Source of the DNA: Diphasiastrum complanatum
Taxonomy: Eukaryota > Streptophyta > Lycopodiopsida > Lycopodiales > Lycopodiaceae
Reading direction: 5' to 3'
DNA length: 64,000 nt
Assembly (NCBI GenBank): GCA_029204225.1
Contig: CM055100.1
Coordinates: 58,836,975 to 58,900,974 of the forward strand
The notes under the pieces were generated by a model. That model did not search any database and was not told the DNA's origin. It saw nothing but the letters and a program-made list of their open reading frames with translations. Of this stretch, positions 48,707 through 59,892 are shown in pieces. A program made the position numbers and the translations under genes. Each line of letters begins with the position of its first letter. Positions within the stretch are counted from its first letter, which is position 1.

Positions 48707-49967
48707 TGTGAAAAAAGTACAAAAAGGACCAAGAGTGGATCCTGATCTGATCCTCAAGAGAGATTGGTTGTCAGATTACTTGATCTATCAATCTACTTCA
48801 GATTAAGATCAATCTAGATCAATTCTAGACACAAAATCCTAACAAGAACAATCATTAATTGAAGGTAAGTGTACTTTATGGTTTCACACGTGTGAAACAC
48901 TGTCTGAGTACGGACTCCAACCTGAAAATCAAGTACACATTGATAGAACCTCAAAACAATCAAAACAAATGTAGACAAATGGAGAGAATCACTCAAAATT
49001 GCTTCCAAAACCAAGATTGGTGTCTCACATTGATTATGGCCAAATGTGGCTCTATATATACAATAAGTGGGAGCCTCGTGGTACTGATCATCCCTATGAT
49101 CCCACATGTGTGAAGGTGCTTTGTCATATGATGATTCATCATGCAAAACTGACACTTGGACAAAACCTTCTATTTTGAGCACTTTTGGTCCATTTTCCTT
49201 CTATATGGAGATCTACATGAAAATCTTCTAGTAGTCAAAATTCGCCTACTTCAGCTTATTCCACACATGTGAGCTGTCCTCTACACATGTGATATGACAC
49301 CTAACCAAAGGATGTGGCTCATGCAATCAATAGATTGATGCCATGTGTCATATGTCTAGAAAACTAGTTTTTGGCCTTTTTAGCCACTATAACTTGAATT
49401 AAATCATATGTACAACCTATATGATTATGGTACATGACAAGTACATTATTTTCACACGTGGGAACAGGCTCCACACGTGTGTAATCATCTATATACAAGA
49501 TTTTTGGCCTCTACCAAGCTCATTTTTGCATTTTTCACACTCCTCAAAAATCTAGCTTGATGGAAAACATGATGATCTTGAACTTGACTCCATGGGCTGA
49601 ATTGGTCTTTGTTGGTTCAAAAGGTGTGAAGATCAGCCAATGAGCTTGATGTTGATCTAAAATCACCATATCCATGAAGAGCCTTATTCCACACATGTGA
49701 GCTGTCCTCTACACATCTGATATGACACCTAACCAAAGGATGTGGCTCATGCAATCAATAGATTGATGCCATGTGTCATATGTCTAGAAAACTAGTTTTT
49801 GGTCTTTTTAGCCACTATAACTTGAATTAAATCATATGTACAACCTATATGATTATGGTACATGACAAGTACATTATTTTCACACGTGGGAACAGGCTCC
49901 ACACATGTGTAATCATCTATATACAAGATTTTTGGCCTCTACCAAGCTTATTTTTGCATTTTTCACA
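48707..49967 (-). mobile_element. Rearranged copy of element C, minus strand
   Basis: Flanked by perfect 5-bp duplications CTGAG (48702-48706 and 49968-49972). It holds a full LTR C (48707-49539), the purine tract and about 145 bp of element C's internal 3' end (49540-49684), then the first about 283 bp of the other LTR (49685-49967). The interior and most of the 5' LTR have been deleted after or during insertion. It interrupts an exon of the unknown minus-strand gene. Confidence 0.92.
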
Positions 49968-50370
49968 CTGAGGAGCTACTAATGTAGATCTGCAAAAAAA
50001 CAGATAGTTAGCAGAATATCATTGTAGTTGAAATAAATCCATATGTTATTGATCAAGTTACAAAAATCAAAAATATGCTTACTTGAATGCACGAATCCTT
50101 CTATTTCGATAACCTCCTTTTGAAAGAGTTTGAATATTTTTGCAACTTTGTCACTTTCACTTCTTATTCTCAGTCTTTTTCTTAGCCAATTCCACATCCT
50201 TCAGTAATTGTAAGTTATCAATTCGAATAGATTGTAAGATTGATTGCATTTGCTCTAGTTCTGATTTGATATCAATTGTTATGTTTTATAATGATTCATT
50301 ATTTTTTTTAAGTTGTTCATTTTTCTCTAAAGTCTTTTGGAGAAGACAATCTCTATTATGATCATAAGAG
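49968..50370 (-). pseudogene. Upstream exons of the split unknown gene, coiled-coil part
   Basis: Minus-strand reading from about 50370: a Leu/Lys/Asn-rich coiled coil (LEKNEQLKKNNESL, then KSELEQMQSILQSI and DVELAKKKTENKK) with one stop and a shift, ending at a donor-like GTAAGC at about 50083. An intron follows to an acceptor TTGCAG at about 49992, then the short exon piece 49968-49991 before the LTR element. Together with 47877-48706 this suggests a coiled-coil N-terminal and globular C-terminal protein. Confidence 0.4.
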
Positions 50371-50598
50371 GATACCCGTATCAACTCACATTCTAAAAAG
50401 TGAAATTTTTTTCATATAAAACTGATTTCCATGATTCTTAGATGATACAATGTCGTTATCAGAAAAAACAATAAAGTAATCAGATGCATCAAAGTACTAA
50501 GAACAAATTTTTCAAAACAAAACAAAATACTCATCTTTTATTATATTATATACTCTGTACCATCAATCCAATCTCCATGCTTTTTTGCTTGATTCAAA

Positions 50599-50733
50599 TT
50601 TGGAGATGACACTCATATTTTCATTCTAGTGGGAAGATGGCGCTCATATTTGGAGATGGCGCTCATATTTTCATTCCAATCTGAAGATGGCGTTCATATT
50701 TGGAGATGGCACTCAAATTTTCATTCTAGTGGA
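50599..50733. repeat. 50-bp tandem repeat, about 2.5 copies
   Basis: Units start TTTGGAGATG at 50599, 50649 and 50699 and share CTCATATTTTCATTC. The third copy diverges after about 30 bp. A related GATTTGAATTTGGGGATGGC is at about 50770. Confidence 0.85.
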
Positions 50734-51039
50734 GGGAATGCATATTCATACATTTTGCTTTTTTCCCTGATTTGAATTTGGGGATGGCGGTCATATTCTA
50801 GATCCAATGAGAGTATTGCCCTCTTTGTAACCAATGGAGGAAATGTATTTTCGAATTTAGACAAGTTAGACTGTGAACAATTTAGAGTTCTTAATTGTGA
50901 CAATAGACACTATGGTTAGATCATTGGGAGTTGGGGTGGCCTCGGGGGGTGGTGGGGGCAAGCAAATAAACAATATTGTCTTTAATTATTTTGATTTTTT
51001 TTAATCCTACATGGCATTCCTTAAATGGGTCTTTTTGAT

Positions 51040-51365
51040 ATTGAAAACTCTTCTAATGTTCAAGGATCTGAACATAGGCAATGCAACCAAACACTCTAAT
51101 GTTTTTGAGTGATGGTTTTGATCATGTCCACACCTCATAAGGTGTTTTGTCATCTAGGGCTTTGGTGATGGATCAATTTTGTAAATAGGCAGCTGTATTG
51201 ACAGCTTCTGTCCAGAATTTCTTTGGAAGAGAGGCATGGGCAGCATGCTCTTGGCACTCTCAACAAGTGTTTGATAGATATACCATTGGACTGTGGTGTT
51301 GGTATATTCCATTTGCCTTGCAGAATTCTTTGAACTAACCTTCACCTAACGAACTGTAGGTACTG
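51040..51365 (-). pseudogene. Copia integrase C-terminal fragment (minus strand)
   Basis: Minus strand reads, across frame changes, VPWYIYQTLVESAKSML, FWTEAVNTAAYLQNRS, ALDDKTPYEVWT and NIRVFGCIAYVQI, the standard order after the integrase catalytic core. Fragment only. Confidence 0.8.
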
Positions 51366-51816
51366 CTGATGTGGCAGAATATACTGGCAGGTCGGCGAAG
51401 ATTTGTTCAGACAGAGAAGAAAGTTATCAGATCTGTTATGTGTTTTTTGGCTTTTAATCTGGACAGATTGCCAAAAAGAGTGATATTTTCTTATTTTATG
51501 AGTTTTTTGGATCTATGAAAGGGTACTTGGATCTGAATCTCTCTCCACAGTACAGTCAAGCAAAAATCACCAAAAAAACGCAAAACTAGCCCCTAATCTC
51601 ACTCTATTCTACTCCCCACTAACACTAACTAACCACAAAATCTGATTTTTTTTATGAATTAAGAGGTTAGAGAAGTAGAGAGTGAGAGAAAGGAGCGAAG
51701 CACTATGCGACGAGACGAGTGATGGCGCTCCCCGGCAACGACGCCATTGTTGTGTTGTATCTGTAGAATAGGGGTTCGTCGCTAGGAGCGGCTCCTCGCC
51801 TTCACCTACATAGCAC

Positions 51817-51819
<3 letters not shown>

Positions 51820-51904
<85 letters not shown>
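51820..51904 (-). repeat. (GA)n microsatellite
   Basis: 85 bp of GA, the complement of the CT tracts elsewhere. Preceded by a G+C-rich stretch (51700-51810) with no ORF. Confidence 0.96.
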
Positions 51905-51905
<1 letters not shown>

Positions 51906-53099
51906 ATTAGAGTCTTATTAGGAATATAATAGATTCTAATCCAAGCCCTTCAAATAAACACAAACTAAATCTAATGGTGCTAAGAAAGCATAAGGGGAAC
52001 TCACATGCATCATGTGAATTCTAATTTGGGCCCTTTTTAGCTTAGGGCCTCTAATGTCAGTTTAAAGTTTTAAGCCCCTAGTCACTTGTTCCTAGGAATC
52101 ACAACTTGCTACTTTTGTTCATTGGGTTGGACTTATACACATTGTTTACGAATTCTCCTCAGCCTCAGATGCTCTGCACCTAGCTCCTGAGCCTGAGAAG
52201 AATGTAAAAACTAACTTCACTTTCAATGCATGGCCAAACACGGGCCATACCTCTGCCGGACCGGACACGTGTTAGTATGGCTGGAAAAAAAAAATTGACA
52301 CGAGTCGCACATCATGTATTGAAACATGCTGATGTGGCAAGACGGATGTCGTGCACACACTGGTTGGTGGTGTGTACACCGTCTCCGTGTCAAGCGCAAA
52401 TTGGTGGACCACAATTTTCTCAAAATTGTGGAAACATATTAGGGAACGAGTGTCAAAAAAGAGAACTTGTGTTTGCCCTTCTTTTGAAAGTTTTCAACAA
52501 TTTCTTGCCTTTGAGATAGCATTGCATGCTTGTTAAAAACTATGACATGGGTATCATCAAATATTTTGACAAAATGAACAATATTATTAAGTGATTCTAA
52601 CTAGTTTCTTCAAACTCCAAGGGCTTAGTCCCCATTTGCAAATGTCACAATCGATGATAAAGTTCAAAATCATCCAAGACCAACAAAATGGTAAGTTTGG
52701 AATGCCTCTTGAAATTTCTCTTGAAACATGAAGCAATAGCGATCTAGATCTAATTGGTGAACTGTAGCAATGCAAAAGTGACATACATTCATCCAGCCAA
52801 GCCAAAACCATGTTAGGCTGGTGGTCCTCCTTGTCACCTAGAAAAAATTCCAAGCTAAACATCAAAGTGGAGCAATGGCTACATAGATTCGCTCACAATC
52901 TTCTATTCTTGCTTAGTTTGTTCATGTTTATTCCTCATGCAACATTTGACGTTGCAACCAACTAAGTATATATATCATTTGGTTCAAGGACAAAAACGAC
53001 ATAAAATGCACCAAAAGTGGATTAAATATTAAAGAGAAGTTCTCAAGTCCCAAACACGCCAACAAAGGGGCAACTAGGAATGAAAATGCTAGGAAAAAT

Positions 53100-53102
<3 letters not shown>
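51905..53102. other. No recognisable gene
   Basis: Short frames only (up to 97 codons at 52226-52519, no domain). Nothing else seen. Confidence 0.4.

Positions 53103-53166
<64 letters not shown>
53103..53166 (+). repeat. (TC)n then (AC)n compound microsatellite
   Basis: TC repeats from 53103 pass directly into AC repeats ending at 53166. The flank to 54099 has no recognisable gene. Confidence 0.95.
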
Positions 53167-54099
53167 GAAGCTAAAATGACGATAGCCTCTAACCAACTTG
53201 TTACCACCAAATAGCAAAGTGGTAGCAACCACCACTTGCGTGCTCTCCAAAAAGCATTAGTGGGGCTGGTGGTAATACAATCCAAAGTTTGTTGCTCTTA
53301 TAGAACATCCGTTGTCCAGATTTAGGGCATTTACCACCACATAAAAGCTTTTGATAATTAAAATTGTCAATAAATGAAATCCTACCTTCCACCTCTTGTA
53401 TGTTGTCATGTACAAGACAAGTGCATAACACAATCGTATACCATCTTCAAACAAATTAGTTTGCAAACGAATTTCTTATATTTAAAACTAACTCTTCATA
53501 GGAATTATTTTTATCTAGATTTGTAGGCAAAGTAGATATAGTTTCCTTCCAATGTGTACTTTCTTGAGTATCTTGTAATAGTCGAATAGATACAATTACA
53601 TTTACTTAGAGAACCAAATACATTTCTAACAACCTAAACCAACCACAACCAAAACTCAAAATGTGCAAGCTCAAAGAGAGAAAGGAGGTTAACATACAAA
53701 ACACATTGATCTTCTTCCCTCGAAGCAAAGTTTAAGCACATACCCACTATGAAAATGTCAATGATAGAATCAATTTACTTTTCAAAAGACCCTAGAAGTG
53801 TTAACAAATAAAAAGGCAAGATGGCAAGTTGGAGCAACATTAAAGCTTGCACCCAAAAAGATGCCTTGGCTTTTTGTTGTGACAAACGAATAGTGCCGAC
53901 ATTGATAAAGAGGAGCCTTTAATTGAGGAAATGGTAGCACATATGGTGTTTAGCACAGTCTATTAACAATGAAAAAAAAGTCTATTGAAATTTAATAGCA
54001 AAAAACTTTTGACGTAAATGAAAAAACTAGATCAATCATTGAACAAAGTGCTGTAAGTAAGGCAATATCTAGAAAAGGACAACAAAGTTTACAATGTAG

Positions 54100-54312
54100 C
54101 TTAGTTGCCCGTTCCGGAACGGAACGCGTTCCAGAACACGTTCCGTTCCGGAACGATGCTTTCTAAAAAAATAAAAAATACGTTTCTTTTACAAAGGATA
54201 AATCTCATATAAATAATTGAAATAATTAAAGTTATATGAATATCGTTCCGACCAGGAACTTTCCGGAATGTACAGACGTTCCGACCCATTTTGGTAGGAA
54301 CGGGCTTCTAAG
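54100..54312. mobile_element. hAT-type miniature element (213 bp)
   Basis: Perfect 8-bp target duplication CAATGTAG at 54092-54099 and 54313-54320. Terminal inverted repeats CTTAGTTGCCCGTTCC and, as complement of the right end, CTTAGAAGCCCGTTCC (14 of 16). Subterminal GTTCCGGAAC palindromes recur at both ends. No coding capacity. The 8-bp duplication and short terminal repeats point to the hAT superfamily. It lies about 600 bp beyond the RPL9 stop codon. Confidence 0.9.
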
Positions 54313-54913
54313 CAATGTAGACACCCAATATCTATTGTTAGCACGACAGTTTAAGAAAAGATCAGAGTTACTAATTGCACAAATAGAACGTAATTGTCAG
54401 ATAAGTGAACATTCCTTTGAGACAACAATGACAATGCAAAAAGCTGCCTTCAGGCACGTACCCATTTGACCTTGAAGCTTCAACTTCAGCTATTACCATC
54501 AGAGAGTATGAATTCTATATGTGACAACAAATATCGCTACATTAATGCCAAATTTTAAAATAAGTTCAGACAAACTAACAAGAAGACAAGAATGCAGCAC
54601 CAAAGAACCATCAAATAAAAGTAATGTCCACCATCCTTTGTCGTGAATTGCAAAAATGGCACAATAATGAAAACAGCATTGAGATGAATTACACTGCTAC
54701 AACAGACTGCTCTATTCTATCTGATGTGTCCCAAGTGAAACGCTCTCCTCTATAAAAATTTGAGAATTTCCCTATCAAACAATAGACGTATTTGAACATC
54801 TAACATAACCAACTAAATGTCTCTCAAAACAAAGCCAAAATTGACTGAACCACTGGCGCTACATCGAGAAAGATGTGATTAGTTGGCTTCCTCTAGTGAC
54901 TTGCATTCCCATT

Positions 54914-55000
54914 TTACTCATCCTCTGCAAGTGTTCCCCTTTCACTGACATATATACCATCGAGAAATTTACGTATGTCCTTGTTTTTCACATGGCATTT
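54914..55000 (-). CDS. RPL9: RPL9 exon 3 (60S ribosomal protein L9, uL6)
   Basis: Begins after an acceptor (TTCCACAG on the minus strand) and encodes [20 protein letters not shown] and a short acidic tail ending EDE before TAA at 54914-54916. This is the conserved C-terminus of eukaryotic uL6. The codon phase matches exon 2 (phase 0). Confidence 0.93.
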   Translation of the reverse strand, partial: KCHVKNKDIRKFLDGIYVSERGTLAEDE

Positions 55001-56384
55001 CTGTGGAAAAAAGAGATACAATCAGGACTACAGAAAAGGTACCAATTACTGCAGCTTGTCACTAACAAAACATAGGGTCCAGAAGTAATCAGCAAACCGA
55101 AGATAGGCACTGTAACTGTATCTTATCAAAAAATTTCAAATCCAAGCTATGGCAACAGGCTAATTGATCATCATTGTGCATTTGATCTGATGTATAATCT
55201 GTACTGAGGTTAAGTCCAACATGGTGCCGCAACATAATAGAGAAAAAGTGCAATCTTTAGGAGCCCACCTACAAAATCTTCAACCATCTACTCACCACAT
55301 AATAGACTAAGCTACAACAACCCCCTATTTGCGCCATCAGCTCAAAAGAGTAAGTGCAGGTCACATGCATAAAGGTATTTCCAGAGTAGCATTTAACCTG
55401 TACTGACAAGTCTAAAACAGTGCCTCAATATAATAAAGACAAAGCGCAATTCTTTGCAGCCCCATCTACAAAATCTGACCATCTAGTCCAAGCATCAGAC
55501 AGACTATAAGCTACAACACCCTCAACTCGTGCCATCACCTCCAAAGAGTAAGTGCAGGTCATGTGCATACAGGTGCCTCCACATTAGCTGTCATAAGTAT
55601 ATACAGAGAGAGACCGACATCCTCGATTTTGATCACTTCTGTGCACTCGAAGGGTGAACTCTATTAATCTCATGTATATTCTATACTGCTGTCAGATCTA
55701 ACTTGGTGCCCCAACATAATAAAGAAAAAAAGCCATCTTTCAGTGTAGACCATCTACTCCATGCATAGGATGGAATATACCTTACTTACACCATCAGCTC
55801 CAAGAGTAAGTGCAGGTCACATGCATAAAATTACCTCCCAATAAGCATTTATACATTCATACAAAGACCGACATGCGCAATTTCTATCACTTTTGCGAAC
55901 TTAAAGGGTGGACTCTGCCATGAAGAAGGTAGTAAGTAGCAGGGGCAAGGGCAAACAATCAAAGTTTATACTTCATCAAAATTTAAGCAAAACTGTAAAA
56001 CGTCATGGTCTAATATGTTGAACTGATTCATACTGAAATGGCTTTTAAGGGTAACTATGCAAGAAAAATGTTTCTAAAAAATTCTTTGGTGTAAAAACTA
56101 ATCTGACCTGTCATGACAACTGAATTGGGAAATTTTATGAACCTACAAACCCATTCTAGCTTACACATGACAAAGGTATTATGGAAAATGAAGATCACAA
56201 GCAACCAAAAAAGTCCTGTACCAGCACGCAAAGCATTATATTCTCAATGTAATAGCAAGCTTACTGTCTCACAATCATTAGAACAAATTTGAGCATAACT
56301 TTCAACACAAATCCTTAACAAAATATTAGAATTAACCTACATGTGACATGAAATGTTAAATTTAAACTCATATAGATCTCCGAC
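55001..56384 (-). repeat. RPL9 intron 2 with diverged tandem repeats
   Basis: Between about 55210 and 55960 three diverged copies of a 200-260 bp unit are recognisable by TAAGTGCAGGTCACATGCAT (near 55350, with variants near 55550 and 55810) and by CAACATAATA-like segments (near 55230, 55430 and 55710). The second and third copies also share a GACCGACAT segment (near 55610 and 55870). The donor is GTCGGA and the acceptor CCACAG. Confidence 0.75.
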
Positions 56385-56507
56385 CTGGTTAATAAGGGCT
56401 GCTGATCGAGAGACCAGCTCAATGTCATTTCCTTCCAGAACCAGTTCATCTTTCACCTTTTCTGACCTCGTCACAGTAACTCCTTTGAGCATATCCACCT
56501 TTCTAAC
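56385..56507 (-). CDS. RPL9: RPL9 exon 2 (60S ribosomal protein L9, uL6)
   Basis: 41 codons: [20 protein letters not shown], then [20 protein letters not shown] and Q. Flanked by acceptor TCACAG and donor GTCGGA. It matches the second uL6 domain of plant RPL9 with no gaps as far as I can recall the family. Confidence 0.95.
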
Positions 56508-56921
56508 CTGTGAAAAAGAGATTACTTTTATTTTCAGAGCATTATTTGAAACATGACATGGAAAACCATGTAAATAATGACCTGCTTTGGTTTAAAAAGT
56601 CGCAACCTCAACTTCAACTTCATCAACATTCATCACCAATTGACTCTTAATCAGTATTAAATTTGATAGGGTTAAAGACTCGTGAAAGCATTCTATCGGG
56701 TTTGCATTTATGACTAATGCAGCTTAAAGGAAAGTCCTGGGCCGATCCACAGGGGATAACGGTTGGCTCCAATTACAAAGTTGCCCAGCGAATTAGTTAA
56801 AATTTGATAAAGTTTGCAAATGTGAATCTTATGGGCCAGGTATATCAAAATTTCAAATAATGATTCTACAAATTGTCGTTCAAACCTCAAACCATCAAAC
56901 TGGATCGAACTGGCCCGGTTC

Positions 56922-57324
56922 CATTGTGACCAGGGACCGTGGCCACGTGTTCCTAGCATGCTCTTGTTGGGAACACGCTCAGGAACATGAGTTTGGGAAC
57001 ATGACCAGGGAACACGTTCCCAAGGAATGCGAATGTGATTGGGAACGTGTTCCCTGGTCTCACAGTTTTTACAAAGACTCAAAAATAAGATCAATGAAGG
57101 AGGAAGCTTTGGGAACGTGTTCCCTGGTCACAGTTTCTGCTAAGACCACAAAACAAGATAAATGAAAAAGGATTGTTTATATCATGTGTAATTTCAATAT
57201 ACAAAATTCTATAAATTTTGAATTTTGATGTGTACGTGTGTTTTGATTATATCTTATTATGTTGATGTGGTGTTCCCGTTCCCGTTCTCATGTTTTCGTT
57301 CCCGTTCCTATTCCTTGGTCACTA
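56922..57324. mobile_element. hAT-like non-autonomous element (403 bp) in RPL9 intron 1
   Basis: Flanked by the direct repeat GGCCCGGTTC (56912-56921 and 57325-57334), which includes an 8-bp duplication with ambiguous edges. Left end CATTGTGACCAGGG; the complement of the right end is TAGTGACCAAGG. Inside, GGGAACGTGTTCCCTGGTC occurs twice (near 57040-57060 and 57110-57130), and GGGAACACG-type units recur. Confidence 0.75.
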
Positions 57325-57669
57325 GGCCCGGTTCAAACCAAGGACTGGTGACAAAATAATCCCAAATCAAACTACACCCAATTCGGGTCATTTGCAGAAA
57401 AGTGCTCACAATAGAAGTGAGGGAGACAAGAAAATCTAGGTGATTTGAGGTGATAGGAGGGTGTGGGATAGGTGAGACTATGAGGAGAGTGATAGGGAGA
57501 AACTGTGTTTTGTGATTGTGAGTGAGAGTGAAGAAATACGTGAGGAGAAGTCGAAAGGAGGCCAAATTACAGTGAAAGGAGGGTGTAGGAGAGAAGATGG
57601 ATTGATGAGGAGAGTGATGACATTGTAAAAAAGGGTTCTGACATTGATGAGTTAGGTGTTAAGTATCAG

Positions 57670-57725
57670 GTGTGTGTGTGTGTGTGTGTGTGTCTGAGAG
57701 AGAGAGAGCATCATCATCATCATGT
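57670..57725 (+). repeat. (GT)n, (GA)n and (ATC)n compound microsatellite
   Basis: Three adjacent short tandem repeats: GT to about 57694, GA to about 57708, then CATCAT units to about 57724. Confidence 0.9.
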
Positions 57726-57754
57726 TTTGAGGGGATCCATTGTTGGCCCACATT

Positions 57755-57933
57755 GCCATTGTGTCAAATTATGGAGCATTGGACACAAAGTGATGGACAT
57801 GCAATTTATTGCCAGAACAGTTACACAGGTGGGCCTATGCGCATCAAGGGGCATCTACTACGTTTGAGGCGTTACAAGCACGGTCCCAACACGGAACTCG
57901 TCCCTAACGAGGTTGGCATTTTACGGCCCAGAG
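57755..57933 (+). pseudogene. hAT transposase BED-finger remnant
   Basis: The frame reads CQNSYTGGPMRIKGHLL followed by RRYKHGPNTELVPNEV, close to the plant hAT BED zinc finger pattern (C..C...Y.GG..R.K.HL, then a proline-containing VPNEV block). The first Cys pair is incomplete. A donor-like GTAAAC follows at 57934. It sits in RPL9 intron 1 near several non-autonomous hAT-like elements. Fragment only. Confidence 0.55.
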
Positions 57934-57994
57934 GTAAACACTCAGCTGTCAACTATGAATTGAATTTTCATAATTCGTTTTTTCTTTTAATCAT

Positions 57995-59300
57995 CTAAGA
58001 TTTTAATGAAATTTAAATTGATGTTGATTGATTGAATCATAAGTCTACCTATCTATCATCAAATTGAATGATGAATCTGATATCTATCTATCTAAATTTC
58101 TAGAATTATTCTATCTAATCTATGATGACCTATCTAATCTATCTAAACTATAATGTATGCCAATCTATCTGAGTGAGTCTAACTAGTAAATATGTCATCT
58201 ATGAATTAGGATCCATCTATCTAGTGATGTACTCTATCTATCACTGAGCACTCTATGAGGATGTATGATCTATACGCCTATGTAAGATTCTATCTATCAC
58301 AAAAATTTAATCTATTTAAGCTTCTAAAAATTTACTAGTCTGATTGAATCTAAATTCTATCTATCACAATTTCTATTCCAACCATAGATGTCCGTTTCGT
58401 TTCGGAATGCATACGGAACGGGCATTCCAAACGTGTTCTGAAACGAAACGTGACCTAAAAAAATTTCTGTTTCGAAACATAGATGTAATAGTTTCAGAAC
58501 AGAGGCAGATCGAACTTCTGGAGATCAGGAGAGGTGGGGCCAAGTGGGTTGCAGTAATGGTGCTCCTAGTGGAAGAGACAAACTCCATGCAGGATCCGAA
58601 TCCTGGAGTGAGTATGTTATTGTGAGCGTACGCAAGCTCTGAGGAAGTTCTTGAAATACCTCCAAAGAAAGGGACTACCAAGATTATGCCTCGGATATTC
58701 ACGGGAGACAGGTCTGAGCAACAGCTTCTAAGACTGCTGCTATGTGATAGGTGATCGAGGCGCCGGAGCTGAGACCCATCAGAAGCAGGAAGAAAGGTCC
58801 CCATGAAGGCTGAACAGATTCTGAATTCACAGATCAGTTAGTTTTCTGCAGGAGTGCATAGCAGGCTCAAAAAAAAAAAGTGGCTTGTTCAGCGCACAGA
58901 ACGCATTCCATTCCGAACGCATGGAACGAAAGGTACCGAAGCAGAATGCTCGCAATGGGTATCTATGATTCTAACAATCTATCAAACAAATCTATCTGTG
59001 AATCATGATATGATCTATCAAATTTCCATAATCAATCTATCAACCATTATCTACCTAATCCTTTAGTTGACTATGATTCTATGTAATCTAAAAATCTATC
59101 TATGAAATTATGAATGATGAGCCCAATCTATCTATCTATCTATTATCTGTTTAAATTCTAGTCAAACAATTTAACAATCTAATCTACTGATTCTAATTTC
59201 TATCATCCATCTATGATCTATCTAATATCTTAGATGATGTATTTATATACGATCTAATCTATGTACATTGTAATGTATGACCTATCTATATATGATCTTA
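57995..59300. repeat. ATCT-rich degenerate repeat, split by a hAT-like element
   Basis: Dense but imperfect ATCTATCT units from about 58060 to 58375 and from about 58970 to 59290. The two halves are separated exactly by the 585-bp element at 58383-58967. Confidence 0.8.
58383..58967. mobile_element. hAT-like element (585 bp) with filler DNA, in RPL9 intron 1
   Basis: Target duplication ATTCCAAC (58375-58382) and ATTCTAAC (58968-58975), 7 of 8 identical. Left end CATAGATGTCCGTTTCG; the complement of the right end is CATAGATACCCATTGCG. The ends (about 120 bp left, 80 bp right) are rich in GGAACG/CGTTTC units, while the middle 58500-58850 is G-rich with a frame open to 58625 and one on the minus strand (58373-58804). 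The middle may be captured sequence. Confidence 0.75.
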
Positions 59301-59594
59301 GCCACTGAAGATTGAATTTTGAAGAATGACCTGGAAAATGTGCTTTGTGAATTATTAAATTGAGTTGTTTTTTGGGCAAATCGAGATGTGTTAACTTAAT
59401 TATTATGATTTTCTAAATTTCTAACTGTATGGTCTTTCTAGTATCATCTATCATCATTCATAGCTATGTTCTTGCTTTAATGATTGTACTCATGCAAATT
59501 CTTCTGGAATGCAAGTTTGCATTGCATTTATGTTCATAGTCCTAGAACAGCTATTAAAGTTCACGCAAACTTCAGGGAGATGGTTGTTTTTTAC

Positions 59595-59850
59595 CAAAGT
59601 TCCGGGTGCCGTGGTACGGCACCTGGTACGGCGCACGTGCCGTAGGTGCCGTACCTTTTCAGTGCCACAGCACCCACAGCATTTACATAACTGTTTTTTT
59701 TTATTATTAAAAAAACCAATAAAATTCCCCTTTTCAAGTCAAAAAATTACAAAATATATCTATATAGGTGTCGTATCACGCACACGTGCCGTGGTACGGC
59801 ACTTGCCATGGCACTCAGACCCCACGGCACCTGTGCCGTGGGGAACTTTG
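59595..59850. mobile_element. hAT-like miniature element (256 bp) in RPL9 intron 1
   Basis: Ends CAAAGTTCC and GGAACTTTG are perfect 9-bp inverted repeats. Flanks TTTTTTAC and TTTTGGAC (6 of 8) may be an eroded 8-bp duplication. The G+C-rich palindrome GTGCCGTGGTACGGCAC and variants occur near both ends. Confidence 0.65.
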
Positions 59851-59892
59851 TTTTGGACTAGTAGGGGCCGTCACAAGAGCCCAAAAGTGCCC

